Source: Martinezella hainanensis (GTDB taxonomy: Bacteria > Pseudomonadota > Alphaproteobacteria > Rhizobiales > Rhizobiaceae). Taken from it: 64,000 nucleotides of DNA. This document shows positions 58,049-64,000 of the stretch, piece by piece; position 1 is the first letter of the stretch, and the number at the start of each line of letters is the position of its first letter. Under the pieces are notes generated by a model. That model ran no database searches. It was not told the DNA's origin and saw only the letters and a program-made list of their open reading frames with translations. The DNA is taken from NCBI RefSeq assembly GCF_900094555.1, contig NZ_FMAC01000004.1:1-64000 (forward strand), written 5' to 3'. The position numbers were made by a program, and so were the translations under genes.

Positions 58049-58210
58049 GGCTTTGTCTCCGCTCGCACGCGTTCCTATCGACCCTCAGCATAGCGGAACA
58101 GAATTTCACTGGAATAACGCAAACTTGAAACAGACTGTCTACCTGGCGAATGCGGATGGCTCTATGTATGAAATCGTGCGTTTTGCGATCAGGTTTATTG
58201 GAGAAATCCC

Positions 58211-58501
58211 ATGGCGACATCCGTTTCCAACGTCAAAACCGAGCATGCCAGCCGCTATCTCCAGCAGCTCTGCAAGCACTGGAGCCATCGCTTCAGCGTG
58301 GAATTCGATGCGGCTGCGGGCAAAGTGCCGTTCAGCCCGGAAAACGTTCTCGACCTGGCAGCCGAACGCGGCAACCTCGTCATGACGCTGACGGTCGAGA
58401 AGCCCGAAGACCTCGAGCGCATGCAGAACGTCGTTGCCGACCACCTCAAGCGCTTCGCCTTCCGCGAGGAGCTCGACGTGAGCTGGGCGGCTCGAGTTTA
58501 A
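58211..58501 (+). CDS. DUF2218 protein
   Basis: A 96-residue protein matching DUF2218, function unknown. It is a small alpha/beta protein with HASRYLQQLCKHWSHRFSVE and a polar C-terminal half. In other bacteria members are often found near iron or siderophore genes; nothing of that kind adjoins here. GGAG lies seven bases before the ATG. A nitroreductase gene follows 79 bases later on the same strand. Confidence 0.82.
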   Translation: MATSVSNVKTEHASRYLQQLCKHWSHRFSVEFDAAAGKVPFSPENVLDLAAERGNLVMTLTVEKPEDLERMQNVVADHLKRFAFREELDVSWAARV

Positions 58502-58580
58502 GTTCTCATCCTCTATTTATAACCAGCCAACGGCCAGTTTCGACCGCCCGCGGCAGATGCTCTCTAAGAAAGAAGCCCTC

Positions 58581-59180
58581 ATGACATCAAGCAACAGCCG
58601 CGAATCCCAATATCCGATCGACAAGCTCTTTCTCGACCGCTGGTCGCCGCGTGCTTTTTCCAACGAGACCATGCCGGAACAAGACCTGCTGACCATTCTG
58701 GAAGCGGCGCATTGGGCGCCTTCCGCCTCGAACCTGCAGCCCTGGCGCTTCCTCTACACTCTGCGTGGCTCGGAGCATTGGGACCGGTTCCTGAGCGTCC
58801 TCGTGGAGTTCAATCAGGGCTGGGTGAAATCCGCCGCCGCGCTGCTTTTCGTCATTTCCCGTACCCACAGTGGCGAGCTCGGCTCGGCCGAACAGAAGCC
58901 CAGCTACAGCCACTCCTTCGACGCGGGTACGGCCTGGGGCTTTCTGGCAATCCAGGCACATCTAGCCGGCTATGAAGCGCATGGGATGACCGGCTTCCAT
59001 GTCGAAAAATCTTATGAGGTTCTCGGTATTCCCGAAGGCTTCCGCGTCGAGGCGGCTGTCGCGATCGGCAAGATCGGCGACAAGAACCAGCTGCCGGAAA
59101 AGTTGCGCGAGCGCGAGGTGCCGAGCCAGCGCAATCCGCTTTCCGGGCTTGCCTTCAACGGCACCTTCATCGCCAAGTAA
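58581..59180 (+). CDS. Nitroreductase family protein
   Basis: FMN-dependent oxidoreductase of 199 residues. FMN-binding pieces are the early RWSPRAFSNETM and AAHWAPSASNLQPWRFL. The C-terminal half has DAGTAWGFLAIQAHLAGY and AAVAIGKIGD. Substrate unknown. ATG 58581 is preferred over an in-frame ATG at 58557, because the N-terminus MTSSNSRESQYPIDKLFLDR then fits family length. It ends in a bidirectional terminator shared with gyrB. Confidence 0.87.
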   Translation: MTSSNSRESQYPIDKLFLDRWSPRAFSNETMPEQDLLTILEAAHWAPSASNLQPWRFLYTLRGSEHWDRFLSVLVEFNQGWVKSAAALLFVISRTHSGELGSAEQKPSYSHSFDAGTAWGFLAIQAHLAGYEAHGMTGFHVEKSYEVLGIPEGFRVEAAVAIGKIGDKNQLPEKLREREVPSQRNPLSGLAFNGTFIAK

Positions 59181-59192
59181 TTGATAGAAAAG

Positions 59193-59231
59193 AAAAAGCC
59201 CGCCAGAATGTTCGCGGCGGGCTTTTTTGTG
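59193..59231. terminator. Bidirectional terminator between nitroreductase and gyrB
   Basis: AAAAAGCCCGCC and GGCGGGCTTTTTT flank AGAATGTTCGC. T runs on both strands serve both converging genes. Confidence 0.87.
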
Positions 59232-59245
59232 TCTGAAGCAGGCGA

Positions 59246-61717
<2,472 letters not shown>

Positions 61718-61823
61718 CTAACGAATCAGCGGTTTTTCCTAGCCTGAATATAGGATGTTTCACCCTGAAGTTCCAAACGGAAGGCCCCGAAATCAGGTAT
61801 AAAACAGGGGATTAAGGCGCTTT

Positions 61824-62189
61824 TCAGCCGGTTTTTCCGGCATTTTCCAGAACCTTTGACAGTTCGCGGATCGTCGCCGCGTCAAGGCTGCGGATCTTGC
61901 CGGCCAAGTGGTTGACGAAGGCCGTATATTCAGGCGAAAGCCCGGAGGTATCAACGACGACGCGCGGGTCGGAAAACCGCGCCAGCAGGAACAATTCCTC
62001 GGCTTCGTCCCAGATGATGTTGAAATAGCCGGCGATGCGCTGCAAGAGATCGAAAGTCGGAAGGCCACGCTTTCCGTGTTCTAAGGCGGATAAATAAGCC
62101 GGAGTCACATTGAGCGCGGCGGCCATCTGCTTTTGCGAGACGCCCTTGCGCAACCTCAACTTTCGTACCGCTTCGCCGAACGGGGTCAA
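61824..62189 (-). CDS. XRE-family helix-turn-helix regulator
   Basis: A 121-residue Cro/CI-type DNA-binding protein. The HTH is near residues 6-60: LRLRKGVSQKQMAAALNVTP, then YLSALEHGKRGLPTFDLLQRIA. The C-terminal part has no recognised ligand domain. It overlaps the upstream Smr gene by four bases, so it belongs to the Tim44-like/mltA/smr operon as its last gene. That makes it unlikely to be a simple local repressor reading from its own promoter. Confidence 0.87.
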   Translation of the reverse strand: MTPFGEAVRKLRLRKGVSQKQMAAALNVTPAYLSALEHGKRGLPTFDLLQRIAGYFNIIWDEAEELFLLARFSDPRVVVDTSGLSPEYTAFVNHLAGKIRSLDAATIRELSKVLENAGKTG

Positions 62190-62770
62190 AGCCTCTCCCC
62201 CTTCAGGCGCGACAGGCGGATATAGAGCGCGCCCTCGCCACCGTGATGCTGCGCCGCCGTTTCGTAGGAGGAGATCAGAAAGCGGAATTCCGGCTTGGAG
62301 AACCAGAGCGGTACGGCGCGCTTCAGCGCCCCTTCGCTGCCCATCGAGCTGCCCTTGCCTGTTATGACGAGCACATGGCGAAGGCCGCGGCTATGGGCAC
62401 GCAGCAGGAAATCCAGAAGCATCCCGTGGGCCTCGCTCTGGATGAGGCCGTGGAGGTCGATCCGGGCTTCGAGCGCCAGATGACCCCTCGCGATCTTGCG
62501 CTTGACGGGACGCTCGAGTGGATGATGGCGGCCGCCGGGCTGCTTTATGGGCGTTGAAACTTCCGGCGCTTCTGTAGATACAGGCGCCGGCTTTGCCTTT
62601 GCGGCGCGGGCAGTTTCCTCGCTTTCGGCTTCGGCTTGCAAGGCAGCCTCGAAAGCCTCGATGTCAGCTATGCGGCCCGGCATGGGGCGCGTGCTCTTGG
62701 CGACCTTACCCCAAAGGATACGGTCCTCCGCGCTGAGCTTTCGTTCCTTGTCCTTCCGTTCCGGGGCCAT
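62186..62770 (-). CDS. Smr/MutS2-type domain protein
   Basis: A 194-residue protein with a C-terminal Smr domain: LEARIDLHGLIQSEAHGMLLDFL, then HVLVITGKGSSMGSEGALKRAVPLWF. The LDxHG and TGxG features are those of Smr endonuclease-like or nucleic-acid-binding domains. The first 95 residues are charged and probably unstructured. It overlaps mltA by one base (TGATG) and the XRE gene by four. Function of stand-alone Smr proteins in rhizobia is unsettled. Confidence 0.88.
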   Translation of the reverse strand: MAPERKDKERKLSAEDRILWGKVAKSTRPMPGRIADIEAFEAALQAEAESEETARAAKAKPAPVSTEAPEVSTPIKQPGGRHHPLERPVKRKIARGHLALEARIDLHGLIQSEAHGMLLDFLLRAHSRGLRHVLVITGKGSSMGSEGALKRAVPLWFSKPEFRFLISSYETAAQHHGGEGALYIRLSRLKGERL

Positions 62771-63888
62771 CAGCCGAACCTCTGCGCCGCCGCCTTCGGA
62801 ATGAGTATATAAAAATCGGCATCGTTGCGCACGGTACCGGCGAGCTCGCCTGCATCGTAGCCGGAGCCGGTAAAGATATCGCCACGTGCCGGCCCGACGA
62901 TCGCCGAGCCCGTATCGAGCGCCAGCATCAGCCGCGCGAAAGGCTTGCCGGCATCGAGATGCGTCAGGCTTTCCGAACGGATGAAGAAGGGAAAACCGAA
63001 GGTATGGATCAACCGATCGACCGCAAGGGAACGGCCCGCCAGCAGCGGCACCTTGGCTGCTGCGATCGGTCCGAGAGCGGGATCGCTGACTTCGGCCTCG
63101 CGGAAGAAGATATAGGATCGATTGTGCGAGAGAATTTCATCGACCTGATCCGGGTGGGCGTAGAGCCAGTCACGGATCGTCTGCATGGAGATCGTCGCGC
63201 GGTCCAGCAGGCCGCGGTCTATCAACAGGCGCCCGACGGCCGAGAAGGGATGACCGGCCTTGGCGGCATAGGTGATACGGCCGAGACGCCCATCTGGATA
63301 GCGCAGACGCGCCGCTCCCTGCACATGTACGAAGAAGACGTCGACCTTGGATTTCGCCCAGGCGATCTCCAGCTCTTTGCCATCGAGATAGCCGCGATCG
63401 ATTTCGCCACGATCAGGATAGGTGGAAATTGCACCACCCTGAAGCCTGCCGAACATATAGGAAGGATCGATATCCTCCGGCCGATTGCCGTCGTCGAGAT
63501 CAATCAGATCGTCCGGCCGGCGATAAAAGGGATAGCGGTAGGTTTCGTTTGGCTCGGCCGACACTTGGATTTCCGGTTCGAAGAATGCGGTCACGAAACC
63601 GGTCGCGCCGCCAGCGCGGCGAATGAAGAAGGGCTGGCAGTGCTCCTCGAAGAAGGCTCTGGCTTCGGCTGCATCGCCGGGCTCTTTCCCTTCTGCCGCA
63701 TCGAGAAGCGCCAGGAGATCATCGGCTGTCAGCCCGGCAGCGCCGGTGCGATAGGGCTTCACATCGCGGATATGGCTCCGACAGTCCTTCATCGCGCGAA
63801 AAAGGCTGGAAGGATCGTCCTCCTCCCAGCCCTTCAAATCGGCGAAGGTTGCCGGCTCCAGCCTGAATTCCTGCGATGGGATCGTCAT
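62770..63888 (-). CDS. mltA: Membrane-bound lytic murein transglycosylase A
   Basis: Lytic transglycosylase that cleaves glycan strands of peptidoglycan. Length is 372 residues. The MltA domain is visible in GFVTAFFEPEIQVSAEP and MFGRLQGGAISTYPDR, and the 3D domain in SLTHLDAGKPFARLMLALDTGSAIVGPARGD with the catalytic Asp. No lipoprotein or Sec signal is evident at the annotated N-terminus (MTIPSQEFRLEPATF), unlike E. coli MltA. The start overlaps the stop of the upstream Tim44-like gene (ATGA). Confidence 0.9.
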   Translation of the reverse strand: MTIPSQEFRLEPATFADLKGWEEDDPSSLFRAMKDCRSHIRDVKPYRTGAAGLTADDLLALLDAAEGKEPGDAAEARAFFEEHCQPFFIRRAGGATGFVTAFFEPEIQVSAEPNETYRYPFYRRPDDLIDLDDGNRPEDIDPSYMFGRLQGGAISTYPDRGEIDRGYLDGKELEIAWAKSKVDVFFVHVQGAARLRYPDGRLGRITYAAKAGHPFSAVGRLLIDRGLLDRATISMQTIRDWLYAHPDQVDEILSHNRSYIFFREAEVSDPALGPIAAAKVPLLAGRSLAVDRLIHTFGFPFFIRSESLTHLDAGKPFARLMLALDTGSAIVGPARGDIFTGSGYDAGELAGTVRNDADFYILIPKAAAQRFG

Positions 63889-64000
63889 TGTTCAGATTCG
63901 GTCGCCACGAGTTTCCAGTTCGGATCGCGCGAACGCGTGTCGCGAGCGAAGGTCCAGAGGTCGCTGACCTCAGCCACGGCTTCGGCATCGCCATCGATCA
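63885..64000 (-). CDS. Tim44-like (TimA-type) protein, C-terminal end only
   Basis: Partial gene cut by the right edge of the window. The last 37 or so codons read DGDAEAVAEVSDLWTFARDT then RSRDPNWKLVATESEQ and stop. This matches my memory of the C-terminus of the alphaproteobacterial Tim44 domain family, inner-membrane-associated adaptors. It overlaps the mltA start by four bases. Confidence 0.7.
   Translation of the reverse strand, partial: IDGDAEAVAEVSDLWTFARDTRSRDPNWKLVATESEQ

Overview
The window reads as ordinary core chromosome of an alphaproteobacterium of the Rhizobiaceae, most likely Rhizobium in the strict sense. The evidence is high GC with strong codon bias, the redox pair actS/actR (regB/regA), the chvG/chvI pair followed by hprK, an EIIA and ptsH, a DivL-type pseudo-histidine kinase, addAB instead of recBCD, ATP-dependent pckA, and several dispersed palindromic intergenic repeats of the rhizobial type. 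I see no CRISPR array, prophage, insertion sequence, plasmid module or complete RNA gene.

Layout. 1-354: promoter and leader of an rRNA operon on the minus strand; its 16S gene lies off the left edge. 611-5184 (+): a small ORF coupled to hrpB, then actS and actR. 5186-13664: mmcB, an L,D-transpeptidase, malate synthase G, a lone HyuA-type hydantoinase subunit, a cytochrome P450 and a DUF1402 protein, with hslVU after that (to 15709, minus). 15923-20590 (+): histidine operon hisB-DUF2628-hisH-hisA-hisF-hisE followed by coaA. 20532-24979 (-): a membrane GT87 protein, alkB, arfB and pckA. 25331-30944 (+): chvI, chvG, truncated hprK, EIIA-Man-like gene and ptsH, then ahcY. 31262-43307 (+): a tightly packed run of divL, a tsaE-amgK fusion, murU, addB, addA and trxA. 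43568-48707 (-): folC, accD, trpA, trpB, trpF. 48819-51197: a small accessory cassette (quinone-reductase-like MDR, SDR and a divergent HxlR regulator with a symmetric candidate operator). 51305-58048 (-): YgjP-like metalloprotease, DUF2852, phaZ, FAH-family hydrolase, PLP decarboxylase and glutathionyl-hydroquinone reductase. 58211-59180 (+): DUF2218 protein and nitroreductase. 59246-64000 (-): gyrB, XRE regulator, Smr protein, mltA and the C-terminal end of a Tim44-like protein.

How the genes fit together. Two signalling blocks stand out. ActS/ActR is a redox switch. ChvI/ChvG is an envelope/acid-response pair whose operon also carries a sugar-independent phosphotransferase branch (HPr kinase, EIIA, HPr). 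The divL block joins a cell-cycle pseudokinase to one polypeptide combining TsaE (tRNA t6A synthesis) with AmgK (cell-wall sugar kinase), and then to the AmgK partner MurU. This reads as anomeric MurNAc recycling, with mltA and the L,D-transpeptidase as further wall enzymes elsewhere in the window. AddAB provides double-strand-break repair; AlkB and MmcB are further DNA-repair genes. pckA, glcB and phaZ are gluconeogenic, glyoxylate-shunt and storage-polymer functions expected of a soil or symbiotic bacterium.

I did not find a system I would call wholly undescribed. The observations most worth a second look are the TsaE-AmgK fusion beside DivL, the HxlR-controlled redox cassette, the DUF2628 gene inside the his operon, the 30-codon ORF coupled to hrpB, and the four families of intergenic repeats. 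All family calls are from reading motifs and length; no database search was run.
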